From positions 436,501 to 500,500 of the forward strand of contig JAKIMF020000001.1 in NCBI GenBank assembly GCA_022605425.2: 64,000 nt of DNA. The letters run 5' to 3'. Position numbers and translations under genes: made by a program. This stretch comes from Hamiltosporidium tvaerminnensis (taxonomy: Eukaryota; Microsporidia; Dubosqiidae). A model generated the notes under the pieces. It worked only from the letters and a program-made list of their open reading frames with translations, was not told where the DNA came from and did no database searches. Positions within the stretch are counted from its first letter, which is position 1. Each line of letters opens with the position of its first letter. Positions 38,521 through 48,529 of the stretch are shown piece by piece.

Positions 38521-38666
38521 ATTTAATAAAATTCTGGGTTAAAATATTCTTACCATTTTTATATATTTTCTTCCACCTCTTTTAACTTTAAAAATCGTTT
38601 ATAAGATTCAAGGTTAAAAATTTTTTACCTTTTTATATATTTTCTTCCACCTCTTTTAAATTTAAA
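38521..38666 (-). repeat. Pair of 73-bp retrotransposon 3'-end repeats (fourth copy)
   Basis: Same units as at 90-235, shifted by 38431 bp. Confidence 0.7.
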
Positions 38667-39061
38667 AAAAATCCAAAAGTATTTGGTTTTAGCTTCGTAT
38701 AAATATTTAAAATAACACATTTTTTAAAAAAATAATAGAATTACAAAAAAAGATTCGAATGAATATTTAAAGAAAATATAAAAGTAAAACCTTTGCCTAT
38801 TCAAATCAAATAAATACAAGAAATAAAAATGAAATAATTAAACCTTGGACTAAATTCTAAATTCAATTAAATAATAATCTCCAAATTTTAAGAAACAGCA
38901 ATAAAAAAACACTAAATTTAAAATTTAGAATTTAGAATTCATGAAACGAAAAAATCCATTATAGATATAAACAACCCAAATTAAGAAATAATTAAAATAT
39001 TTCTAATTCATTTCTCTTATTGAAATCTAAAATTTTTTTTAAAAAACCAATTAATTCTATT

Positions 39062-39230
39062 CATAGACTGATTATTATTCTTAAATTTCCTAAACTTTTA
39101 TTTGCTTAGAATTTGAATTTTTTATATTTTTTAATCAATTATTTCATAGACTAATCGTTATTCTTAAGTTTCTTAAACTTTTATTTTCATATTATTTGAG
39201 TTGTTTATATTTTTTCCTTCTACCTATAAT
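39062..39230. repeat. 83-bp tandem repeat, two units
   Basis: Units start at 39062 and 39145. Compared with the three-unit copies, the sequence jumps from the middle of unit 2 to the end of unit 3, as expected from an 83-bp deletion by unequal pairing. Confidence 0.85.
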
Positions 39231-39292
39231 TTTATTTTAATTAAAAGTTTTTAAATTTTAAAAAAAAATATTACAAAAAAAAATAGAAACAA

Positions 39293-39295
39293 CCC
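39293..39295 (+). promoter_or_regulatory. CCC motif before SEC26
   Basis: CCC sits three bases before the ATG in an otherwise A-rich leader (AACCCTTATG). Short C-runs just upstream of the start are known microsporidian expression signals. Its position supports the chosen start codon. Confidence 0.55.
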
Positions 39296-39297
39296 TT

Positions 39298-41841
39298 ATG
39301 ACTCTTACATCCATTTACATAAACTTTCCTTCGTATCCATTGAGTCTAAGAAAAGATTTAGCACGTCAACTTCAATCTTCTACTGTTGAAGACAATATAC
39401 GAGCACTTGAGACAATAATTATTCTTGCATCTCAAAACCAGGATTTTACAGATCATTTGAATTTAATATCTAGGCTTATGTCTGTAACACAAAACAAAGT
39501 ACTTAAGTCACTTTTTTACAAATTTCTTATAATGACTCCTAAAACAGATTCAGATGGAAGAATACTTGGAGAGTTTCTTATAATAACAAATCAAATTCGA
39601 AAGGATTTGACACATCCAAATGAATATTTAAGATCAAAAGTTTTACAGTTTATTGCCACATTAAATAGTTTCGAATTGGTTGAAAATTTTATTAAACCGA
39701 TCCAACAAAATTTCTTACATCAACATTTTTGTGTTCGAAGAAATGCTTATTTTTGTATTACCGAACTGTATAAAAAGTTTGGAGATACGATTCCAAATGT
39801 TCCTCAACAGTTGTATGACTGCTTGGTGACAGAAACTGATCCTAATTGTCTTAAACAATTATATTCTTCACTTCTTATTCTTGATGCGGATTTATTGTCT
39901 AGTTTTATGAAAAAACAAGATTTTTTTTCTCTTCCACCTGAATTGTTGGAAATTATTATTGAAAAAAATAATGATTTGGATTTTATTTCTAAATTTTTAA
40001 ATCATAGCGAACCTACGGTTTCTTATTGTTCTGCTTTAAAAATTATTTCTCTTACAAATTATTGTGTAAAGAAAGATTTTAATCTTATTTTAAAGTGCAT
40101 AGATGTTTTGATTCCTTATTTGTCTGATCAGGATTTTAAATTTACAACTCTTCGTATCATTTCAAATGTAAATGCTGATTTATCGAGTTTTGTTTCTAAA
40201 GTTATGGAATTTATAGATTCAACTGATATTATTTTTAGTGCAGAAATTTTAAATTTTGTATTTAAATATTCGACCGCATCAAATTTTTCAGGAGTTTCAG
40301 ATAATTTGATAAAAAATTTTAATCATTCGAAAAAATCTGAATTTATAATTTTTTTAATAGAAAATATGACAAGGATGCTCAAAGTATCTGGAACAACATC
40401 TGCTTTGTTTTTGGAGATTGCCTGTACATCTCTTAAGTCTGAAAATCCCGGTCTAAGTCATGCTGCTTTGTCTCTTCTCAAAGTACATCTGAAAAATAAT
40501 TTTTCACCAAAAATTCTTAATTTTCTTGTTTATGCACTGAAAGATTTTAAATTTGGTAAAATTATACGACAATGTACGGATATAATTTTAGAATTTGGAG
40601 AAGTAGAAGATTATAAAAAAATGATTGAAATATTATATTCTGGTATAAATTTCTACAAAAACAAAAAGAAGCAACAAACTACAGCCGATAAAAACAATAC
40701 AAGTGATACTTATTCTCTAATAACTCCTAATAGTACTTCAAGGTCTCCTATTCTCTTTACCTTGGACAATCCAGCTGTTCCTTTTTTAGGACCGTTTTTT
40801 TCACTTTCAATAGCAAGAATGTACATTAAAATTAAAAATAATTTAAATGAAAATCAAAAAAATGAAATAAAAACCAAAACTTTGGCTTTGCTTTTAGAAT
40901 TTATGAAAATGGGAGAAAAAGAAAATTTGATGGATTTAAGTGGAAGATACATAATTACTGAATGTATTCGTACGGTTATAAACGAATATAATGTTGAAAA
41001 AAGTATAATCAGCGATAATAAAGTGGTTCAAAAATTTAACGTTTTGGCGCCTATAAAATTTAATATTTCAAAAATCTCATCTGACGATTTAATTCAGCCA
41101 AAAACGGATATTTCTATGTCTTCTGATCTTTTAGATTATGTTTTTCAACTCACGGGTTTTTCTGATCCGGTTTATTGCGAAGCGAACATAAAAATTTCAC
41201 GTTTGGATATTTCACTTGACATTCTTGTTGTCAACCAGACTACAACAATTCTACAAAATTGTAATTTTGATTTTGTTACAAGTACTAACATTACTCAAAA
41301 TTTTATATCTGCACCTTTCAATTTACCAGAAATGAGTGTAAAAAACATTCTTTGTTCATTTAAAATTCATGAAAGTTTAAATTGTTCTATTTCTGGAACT
41401 TTTTCATTTTCATATTCTGGAATGAATAGAGAATGTGGTAGTGAAAGTATTTTAAATTTAAGTGAAATTAAATTCAATGTAAGTGATTTTCTTTTAGAAA
41501 AAAGTATTTCTGAGGATGAGTTTAGAGAAAAATGGACAAAATTAGAATGGGAAAATACGTATTGTCTTAAGTTTAGAAGTAATATGGATATAAACGAAAT
41601 TGTGGAGAGAATAAGAAATAAAATTAAAGGTAAAATTGTTTCTTCGGTTGGTCATAACAAATGCATGGCTTATAATATTGTGTGTGGAACATGGAAAGGT
41701 ACGTTGATTTTGTTGAATATTGGTATTTATGTTGAAAATGGTGTTGGATTTGAATGTAGAATAAGAAGTTGTAGAGAAGATGTTGTTAAAAGTCTTAGTT
41801 CTGTTGTTGGTGAGTGTTTGAAAGATTTGAAAGAAAAGTGA
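39298..41841 (+). CDS. SEC26: Coatomer subunit beta (beta-COP)
   Basis: An 847-residue beta subunit of the COPI coat, which buds vesicles for Golgi-to-ER and intra-Golgi transport. The N-terminal adaptin-like HEAT solenoid shows RKDLTHPNEY at residues 101-110 and VRRNA at 146-150, strongly conserved in beta-COP. A charged, polar linker near 450-480 precedes the C-terminal appendage half, with QLTGFSDPVY at about 616-625, VVNQTT and a late EWEN block. These separate it from gamma-COP and the AP adaptins. It is shorter than yeast Sec26 (973 residues), as usual for microsporidia, but spans the full domain order. No intron is seen. The array ends about 70 bp upstream, so the promoter is very short or uses repeat sequence. 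The stop is followed by direct repeats and a palindrome. Confidence 0.95.
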   Translation: MTLTSIYINFPSYPLSLRKDLARQLQSSTVEDNIRALETIIILASQNQDFTDHLNLISRLMSVTQNKVLKSLFYKFLIMTPKTDSDGRILGEFLIITNQIRKDLTHPNEYLRSKVLQFIATLNSFELVENFIKPIQQNFLHQHFCVRRNAYFCITELYKKFGDTIPNVPQQLYDCLVTETDPNCLKQLYSSLLILDADLLSSFMKKQDFFSLPPELLEIIIEKNNDLDFISKFLNHSEPTVSYCSALKIISLTNYCVKKDFNLILKCIDVLIPYLSDQDFKFTTLRIISNVNADLSSFVSKVMEFIDSTDIIFSAEILNFVFKYSTASNFSGVSDNLIKNFNHSKKSEFIIFLIENMTRMLKVSGTTSALFLEIACTSLKSENPGLSHAALSLLKVHLKNNFSPKILNFLVYALKDFKFGKIIRQCTDIILEFGEVEDYKKMIEILYSGINFYKNKKKQQTTADKNNTSDTYSLITPNSTSRSPILFTLDNPAVPFLGPFFSLSIARMYIKIKNNLNENQKNEIKTKTLALLLEFMKMGEKENLMDLSGRYIITECIRTVINEYNVEKSIISDNKVVQKFNVLAPIKFNISKISSDDLIQPKTDISMSSDLLDYVFQLTGFSDPVYCEANIKISRLDISLDILVVNQTTTILQNCNFDFVTSTNITQNFISAPFNLPEMSVKNILCSFKIHESLNCSISGTFSFSYSGMNRECGSESILNLSEIKFNVSDFLLEKSISEDEFREKWTKLEWENTYCLKFRSNMDINEIVERIRNKIKGKIVSSVGHNKCMAYNIVCGTWKGTLILLNIGIYVENGVGFECRIRSCREDVVKSLSSVVGECLKDLKEK

Positions 41842-41870
41842 AATTAAAAAAATGTGTTTTCTTCTTTTTC

Positions 41871-41986
41871 AATTTTCGGATTATTATTATTTTAAAAATT
41901 CGTTGTTTATTCCTTCTAAAAACCTCGAAGTTTTTTCTTTAAATTTTCGGATTATTATTTATTTTAAAAAAACCTTAAAGGTTTTT
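41871..41986. repeat. Direct repeat and palindrome downstream of SEC26
   Basis: AATTTTCGGATTATTATT begins at 41871 and again at 41942, a 71-bp period. The second unit ends in AAAAACCTTAAAGGTTTTT (41968-41986), a perfect inverted repeat; the first holds an imperfect version. It may mark the mRNA 3' end, but that is only a positional guess. Confidence 0.5.
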
Positions 41987-41989
41987 GAA

Positions 41990-42075
41990 AGACAAATATT
42001 TACAAATACTTAGGAATAATAGATGATAGCAAAACAAAACGCATTCAATTAAAAATTTTGAAAGATTTTTCTTAC
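41990..42075 (+). pseudogene. Small retrotransposon relic downstream of SEC26
   Basis: AAATACTTAGGAATAATAGA and the following GATAGCAAAAC block match the segment of the retrotransposon encoding KYLGIIEDS (near 1010-1035 in the arms). Only a short diverged piece remains. Confidence 0.55.
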
Positions 42076-43010
42076 TAAAATTTAAAAAACTTTGTCTAAT
42101 AAATTCAATGTGGTTTGTCTTTTTTTTAGATTTTATACATTTTATATATTTAGATAACTAAAACTTTACTATCAAGCTCATTGCTTACAATTTCTTTGTG
42201 TTTTATTCAAAGGGAACAAGGTTTCTAACAAACAAGCTTATTCATGGAAAATTTAGAGAGTCTCTAATTTAATTATATGTGGGTACCAACGGAAAATACA
42301 TATCTTATTTAATATAAAAGCAAATTTTAGTTTGTAACTTAGTAATTTCTAAATATAAACAGAGGATAAGAAATCTTAAATAAGAAAAATGATAAAAGAC
42401 ACAACTTTGCTTTCAAAAGGATGATCAACTATTTAAATATATAAAATTTCAATGTATTTTTACCTACCAATGTGATTAGAAAGATTTTACCAAGATATGA
42501 ATGTATATTGTGTCGATTGTATATCTAGGTTTGTAGATAAATGTTTGTATGTAAAGTTTTTGATTGTATATTTGATATATTCTGGAAGATATAAATTCAA
42601 TATTTTATTTTAAGAACTGAACTATAAAAAAAGTAAGATTTAAGGATATTGAAGAATAAGAACAGTGCAACTCTAACAAAGTTTAAAATAAAAATCAACC
42701 AAATAATTTTTTTGACTTAAAGTAAACATAAATATATATCAGCGTACTAAAATTTATTTATAAATTAATAAACGCCAGGAAAATAATGAAATTTTTTATT
42801 TAATTATGAGAAGATACTTTGATTTGGTTATAGCAGTGATCAAGATAAATTAATTTAGTCTCAAAATCTATTTTTATCTAAATATGTATGAACTGATTTT
42901 CTAAACGATATATATACCTTGATTTCATAATAATACGAATATATATGTAAAAATAAAACTTTATACTACAATTTTTAAAAAAATTTAAATTACGTTTTAA
43001 ACATGGTTTA
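42076..43010. other. Gene-free stretch
   Basis: A+T-rich DNA with no ORF, tRNA or repeat I can support. Confidence 0.5.
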
Positions 43011-43014
43011 TAAT

Positions 43015-44170
43015 TTTAAGATGGAGAGAAGATAACCCCATTAAAGACTATCTGATTGGTAATGAGTGCGTAGAATTGGTTGTAAAATCCATTATTGCTA
43101 TTTTTATAGGGATATAAACCACACCGAATCTATACCCCAATCTTCTTTAATCCATATTGACAACTGATTAAAATAAACAAATGGGAACCTTTCATTTTTT
43201 TATCTTCGACCCCGCAGAAGTAAAAGAGGAACGGAATAAGTAAGAAAGTTATAATTTTGAAAGCCTTTAAAATTGTTTTGTGATTTAATGTAGAAATTAC
43301 AGCTTATTATACATTAAATATTAGGCTTCTCAGATAGAAAGAATAAAAATTTTCACATGAAAATTTATTTTTTTAAGAAAAAAATGGTACTTACGATTAC
43401 AAGTTGTCAAAGCCACAATGAACCTACCCTTATGGGGAATCGAAATCTTTTGATTGGTTTTATTTCATGTATAGCACATATTTTTTAAAAATAGAGTTGT
43501 TATATTGTTTTCATGACATTAAGACGTTTTGCGTTTAATGCAGATACCCTATTTTTCGACACCCTATTTCATTCCCCACTATATATCATCGCAAAGCTTT
43601 CCATCATCACGTGTGTAGAAACTATTAAATAATCGAAGAAGTTACTCGTAGTTCGGTAATGTCTGTTACCTGGTGTGTGATCGCCGGTAGAAGTACTTTT
43701 AGGTTCACACAGGAACAGCAATATTTATATATATTTTACATTTACCGAACCGAATAGACTTCTAGCTAAGATATATTGCGAAGACTTACATAGAATCCAC
43801 CTAGCAGTTCCGCGTCATACAAAAATACGTAACCTGCTATTTAGCCTTCTTGGCCTTAATATCGTTATACGTTTTTCTTAGTATCCCAGAAGCCGATCCT
43901 ACTATCATAATTAACACGTCTAGATTTTGTTGCTTTACAGGCGATTACTTAACTCTTCAGTCTTGGCTTACAATTATGTTACATAAAAAAATACGAAATA
44001 TGTTTGTAGAAAAAGCTTCATCATTTCTTGGTTCTTTTTCTTTATACAAATTCGCATGCAAAAAGAGATCATATGCTGTTTTTTCATCCTTCGAAGCCCA
44101 AACAAGGATTTCGTGACAAATTTCACTTGATTATGGCTAGCAGATACCTTATGGTTTTTTTTATCATTTC
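43015..44170 (+). repeat. Dispersed transposon-like repeat, copy R1
   Basis: The first part (43015-43280) aligns with the X core (7190-7480). The second part (about 43490-44120) aligns with 47790-48380 and, more weakly, 62400-62800. The best-kept block reads GAACCGAATAGACTTCTAGC here and GAACCCAATAAACTTCTAGC in R2, and translates to a shared EPN(K/R)LLAK-like peptide, suggesting a former coding region. G+C is higher than in surrounding DNA. Frames are broken. I cannot assign a transposon family. Confidence 0.6.
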
Positions 44171-45732
44171 GCTTCAGCTTGAATAAAATAATAAGTGTAA
44201 ACATATATTAAAAAAGATTAATCAAGATTATTTGGCATAAAACCATGGTTGTTCATGTTTACGAAATTAGTTTTTTTATAACTTTCTTCTTTCTCTATAA
44301 CTATCTATCGATCGGTAAATATGTTTTATATTATATTTAACTATTTGTTAAGCTCTTGGAACCGATCTTTATCTTAAATTGAAAAAAAACCCAAATAAAA
44401 AAATTAGTCGATTACAAATTTGAAGTTCGAGGTATTAGCTATAGTTTCCTATTATTCTCAATAAAATTTTTATGATCTCATCTGATCTTTTTCTGCATAA
44501 TTTTTGGGTCTTTCATATCGCATTTTTAAATTTTTTTTTAATTTAGAATTCTCTTTTTCTATTCTATTTACTTTCAATTTTTCCACGGTTCACCTCAGCA
44601 TTTTATATTTAGTCTGTTCACTTTCTACCTATTTTTACTCAATTCTGTCTTCTTCATAGAAAGAAATTTATTCATGTGAAGTGTTATATTTGCCTAAAAA
44701 AGCTGCTCCTATTCAAATATCTGTATATTTTATTTAATATGTTGTATAACTTCCTAGTAATTTTTATTAAAAATCTTTTAATTTAATCAGGTACTAACTT
44801 CCACAAAGCTATTCAATCAATAATTGTTTCATGCAATTATTATTGAAGAATTTAAGTAAATTCACATAAGAACGGCAAAAAAGCATCAATCTTATCATAC
44901 AATTTTTTATGTAACTGTAAATTCTTTGAAAAGAAATCAGAACAAATGGATTCAAATTTTTTTAAGTGTAAAAATTAAAAAAAAACTTATTTTGCTATTT
45001 AGTCAACACAATACAATTTATATATAAATTTATGAATTTTATTTCAAATATTTTTTTGAACCAATATAATCTTTAAAAGTCTTCCATGTTCTACTTGGGC
45101 TCACTATTATTGCTGTGTAAGATTTATGAACAAATCAAAATAGTCATATCTTAATTGCGGCATTCATATCCGTATCTTGTAATGTTTTTACCAATTAAAC
45201 ATTTCGAAGTGAGTGTTCGATTCAGGACATTACTGAATTTCTTTGATCTTTTTTTTCCTGCCTTAGGGTATAGTTTTTGCATTCGAAAATTCATAATTTA
45301 TGTGGTAGTATTAATGGAATAATTGTCATTTATAAATGCGATAAATTTTGAGTTTTGCTTCTCTCTGTTTTCTTTATGAGATCTTGTACGCTGTTTCAAA
45401 CTCTTAGTTAAAATTCTCAAAAATCTACTTCCCTTCGATAACTATTAAATATTTTTTTTGTTGCTAACGTAATTACAAGACTAATTTTTAGATTCAAAAA
45501 AGATAATGTGAGCTTTTCAATTTCAAATCTTTTAGTACAAAATAAAATTAATATATAACTATACAAACACACAATTATCAAACAATATATTTATATATAA
45601 GAATCGGCTCATTTTTTAATCTTAAATAAATTTTAAATTTTTCTAAATTTCATAATCTACCGTTATTTATATAAAACCACATTTCTATTTTAATTAAAAA
45701 AAAATATAAAAATCCAAAAAAACCAAACCCTT
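44171..45732. other. Gene-free stretch with one long hairpin
   Basis: No gene is supported. A hairpin at 44812-44847 pairs TTCAATCAATAATTG with CAATTATTATTGAA around a seven-base loop with one bulge. The rest is A+T-rich and featureless to me. Confidence 0.5.
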
Positions 45733-45912
45733 GCGTCATACTATTCAGAATCGTTTGTATAGTAGGTTCGCATTCCAAATCACATGATTTGCAGCACATA
45801 CGACTAGGATGACGAAAGATGACCACATCACCTTCACGGAATAAAGAGTGTAAAACTCTGTTGATGAAGTGGTTGATTCATTTCAATTGGTGGTGTGGTT
45901 TTCTGACTAGTC
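45733..45912 (+). ncRNA. U3: U3 small nucleolar RNA
   Basis: The 5' end (TCATACTATTCAG, then GAATCGTTTGTATAGT at 45748-45763) closely follows the box A' and box A region of yeast and human U3, which base-pairs with pre-rRNA for small-subunit processing. Downstream, GATGA near 45809-45822 can act as box C', TTGATGAAG at 45861-45869 as box C and CTGA at 45903-45906 as box D. ACCACATCACC (45822-45832) pairs with GGTGGTGTGGT (45889-45899), giving the closing helix of the 3' domain, and a small AGAGT/ACTCT hairpin lies inside. About 180 nt is short for U3 but plausible in a reduced genome. Ends are estimated, and the box B assignment is uncertain. It sits about 190 bp upstream of TFG2. Confidence 0.82.
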
Positions 45913-46093
45913 TCATATTCTAAATATATTTGTCTTCTTTTTTCCTCCTTCTATTTTTACTAAAGAATTCTTTTCTTCTTTATATATATATTCTATCTCT
46001 TCTCCTTTTCTTTTCTATTTTTCTTTCTTATAAAATTTTATTTTATTTTTCAAAATATTCCTTTCTTTAGTTTTTCTTTTTATTTATAGTCTT

Positions 46094-46096
46094 CCC
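46094..46096 (+). promoter_or_regulatory. CCC motif before TFG2
   Basis: CTTCCCTTTAAATG places CCC six bases before the start codon, matching the pattern at SEC26. A long pyrimidine-rich leader precedes it. Confidence 0.5.
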
Positions 46097-46101
46097 TTTA
46101 A

Positions 46102-46806
46102 ATGCGTTTAGAAACTAAGAATAGTGAAATTACAGTTTGGTTAGTAAAAGTACCAAATTTTTTAGCGGAACGATTACATGAATTGGAAGGTGATATTGAC
46201 ATAGGAGAACTAGAAATTACTTCAGCGACTGAAAACGAACCTGCTTCTGTTAACATTAAATTTTCAGAAAAAGTGTGCGGTTCCGGTTTTCCGACCTTGT
46301 TTCATCTCGATCGTAGTGAAGTAGATAAGCAAATGTATATGTTAAAGAGTGAAAAGGATACATCGGGAATTGAAGGCAAAGTAACAACAGAATGTTTTGT
46401 GAGACCAGTTATAAATGAAGAATATATTTTATATCGAAAAACCAGAAATGAAATTACAAGTGGTCCTAAAAGAATGACACAAGTGATCGATTTTAATAAA
46501 GATGGTAGGATTGGAGAACGTATAGGATCTATTAGTGAACTAGAAACAATGGCAAGAAAACGTAAGAAAATGTTGATGGATAAGAAAAGAGAGAGACTGG
46601 ATAAGAGTCATGTCATGGATATGTTATTTAATGCATTTGAAAAACATAAATTCTGGACGGTTAAGGATTTAGCAGATTTTACTGGACAACCAGTTGCCTA
46701 TATTCAAGAACTTATTTCTGAAATCGGTATGTTAAATAAGAAAGATCATAAAAATACTTATGAACTAAAACCTGAATATTCTTATGGCAGAGATGAAAGT
46801 CAATAG
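46102..46806 (+). CDS. TFG2: Transcription initiation factor IIF beta subunit (RAP30-like)
   Basis: A 234-residue small subunit of TFIIF, which binds RNA polymerase II and stabilises the preinitiation complex in the nucleus. The N-terminus opens with VWLVKVPNFL (12-21), typical of the dimerisation domain that pairs with TFIIF alpha. A basic linker around 153-167 (MARKRKKMLMDKKRER) leads to the C-terminal winged helix, with MLFNAFEKHKFW, DLADFTGQPVAY, ISEIGMLNKK and HKNTYELKPEY. The size is close to human RAP30 (249) and far below yeast Tfg2. The start is fixed by the CCC motif and the conserved first domain. It is a single open frame. Confidence 0.95.
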   Translation: MRLETKNSEITVWLVKVPNFLAERLHELEGDIDIGELEITSATENEPASVNIKFSEKVCGSGFPTLFHLDRSEVDKQMYMLKSEKDTSGIEGKVTTECFVRPVINEEYILYRKTRNEITSGPKRMTQVIDFNKDGRIGERIGSISELETMARKRKKMLMDKKRERLDKSHVMDMLFNAFEKHKFWTVKDLADFTGQPVAYIQELISEIGMLNKKDHKNTYELKPEYSYGRDESQ

Positions 46807-47355
46807 ATTTATTTGGTTTGATAAATTTATTAATTTTTTTGGATATAAACAGGTATTCTTGATGATTGTATTTTATTCGTTTTGTTTTATATTTTTTAAA
46901 AAAATTCCTGTAAAAATTGTATTTCTATTGTTTTATATTCAAATTTTAAAGTTATTCAAAAATAACTTTAATGTATGTCTTTTATTCGATAATTTATTAT
47001 TTTTTCTATCAGTCTTTGTTTCAGTCTTTTCCTTTGCTTGTTTAAATCAATCGTTCTTTATATTCTTTTCGTGCAATTGCAGAATTTTTATTACATTTTT
47101 ATTTCAGCCATTTATCAACATGTTGGGGTCAAATATTTAGGTATTTCGTTACTTAAACTCTCTTTATCATTAGCGCGATTTCGTTGTTTATATATTTTCG
47201 TTGTATACATTACATTTTTAGATGCATTTATAAGTCCCAACAAAATTCATCTTTATCTCCGATTTTCTGTTTTAAATCGACGAACAGGAAATGAATTTTT
47301 TCGAGTCTACTGCCTCACCCTACCTATTCTTATTGGTAAATTTTGTAAATTATAA
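46784..47355 (+). other. Two overlapping hydrophobic ORFs after TFG2, doubtful
   Basis: An ORF of 118 codons (46784-47140) overlaps the end of TFG2 and a second of 105 codons (47038-47355) overlaps the first in another frame. Both are dominated by F, I, L and V and would read as membrane segments, which T-rich DNA produces by chance. Together they could be one frameshifted membrane-protein gene, since the second has less biased stretches (NKIHLYLRFSVLNRRTGNEF). I recognise no family. Confidence 0.25.
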
Positions 47356-47734
47356 GGTATTTTATTTTATTATGTTGAAATATTTTTCTTGGACATTACA
47401 TGTTAAATTATATTTCCTTATATTTATTAATGAGATTTAAATTTATTTGCAAATATGTAGTATTTGTAGGTTCAACTTTTAACATTGTGAAACGAGTACT
47501 ATGAAATAGCTCCTACGCAAATAATCACAAGAATTTCTTTTATGTTCCAAAGTTCTTTGACTAATTATCTGAACTTTGAAATCGGTCTTTCTCAAAATTA
47601 AACTTTCATTTCTGCCTACATATTCTGATGAAATTCTTGAACCAAGTGACTTTTGATTTCTTTCCAACAGTTAGCTTAGTTTATTATGTCCTAACGAAAC
47701 TGAACCTATCATAAATAGCGCGAATTATAGTTGT
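47356..47734. other. Gene-free stretch
   Basis: A+T-rich spacer between the doubtful ORFs and the mariner terminal repeat; nothing supported. Confidence 0.5.
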
Positions 47735-47789
47735 ATACAGTATGTAAAAAAAAATCCGGACACTTATGTTTTAAGTTTATTTAAAACTA

Positions 47790-48500
47790 TCACATCTTTT
47801 AGAACAGTAACAAGTGTTATATTTGTTTTTATGACATTAACGCATTCTAGGTTTAACATAAATAATTACTACCCCAACACTCCACTGGTACCCCCTGCGA
47901 TACCTACATTCCCAAGACTTTCTCTACCAGGTGTTTAGAACTTAATTAATAGGCGAGGCAGTTGCCGATGTTCGTTAATGTTCGTTTCATGGTGTTTGAT
48001 CGAAGGTCGAAAACCACCCGAGGCACCCCCAAGACTATTTAGTATTCCCTCTTACTCTACACTTTCTGAACCCAATAAACTTCTAGCTAAGAATCATTTC
48101 AGAGACTTATATGAAGTTCACCTAGACAATGCAATGCCATACCAACAGGTTTAACCTGCTTCTTAGCTCTCCCGGGCTTTAATAGTTTTTATTTTTATAT
48201 CTCTCAGGCTCTAAGTCTTACAACCCGAGTGAGCAAGGCCAGGTTTCCATGCTTTTACATGGCCATTGCCTACATGTTCAGCAGCGGTCTGCAATCAAGT
48301 TACATAAAAAACTATAAATAAATTTGTAGAAAAAGTTTCGCTTCTCTTGTTTTTCTCCTCCTCATACAAACTCCATGGAACAACCAAAGACGTAGTGTGG
48401 TTTTATTACTATAAAAAAGTCTAAACAATGACCTTCACACAAGTTTCGCATACTCATTGCCAAGCAGAAAGTTTTTTTATTTGGTCATCTTTCCTCCACC
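47790..48500 (+). repeat. Dispersed transposon-like repeat, copy R2, nested in mariner
   Basis: Aligns with R1 (43490-44120) from the CATGACATTAA-like block through GAACCCAATAAACTTCTAGC to AGTTACATAAAAAA and TTTGTAGAAAAAG. It is locally G+C-richer than its surroundings. Near its end (48440-48490) CATTGCCAAGCAGAAAGTTT matches CATTACCAAGCAGATGGTTT at about 8356 in the X core. No frame is open. Confidence 0.6.
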
Positions 48501-48529
48501 TGTTTGATCATAAATAATGTTTATTGGAT

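Larger units (their letters stand above)
35756..39230 (-). repeat. Z module, third complete copy, at the right edge of the array
   Basis: Same orientation as 10143-13688 but shorter (3475 bp), mainly because one 83-bp unit is missing. Its outer end at about 39230 reads CCTTCTACC and then passes into non-array DNA, where the other copies meet a retrotransposon arm. Confidence 0.85.

Noticed and set aside
1-39230. CRISPR-like or satellite array
   Set aside because: Repeats are 12.8 kb units with genes and inverted arms; the 83-bp and 73-bp repeats have no spacers and only two or three units.
39298-41841. Gamma-COP or an AP-complex adaptin
   Set aside because: RKDLTHPNEY, VRRNA and the QLTGFSDPVY appendage block are beta-COP features.
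45765-45781. GGTTCGCATTCC as a tRNA box B
   Set aside because: It lies inside the U3 match, lacks the invariant A and has no tRNA stems around it.
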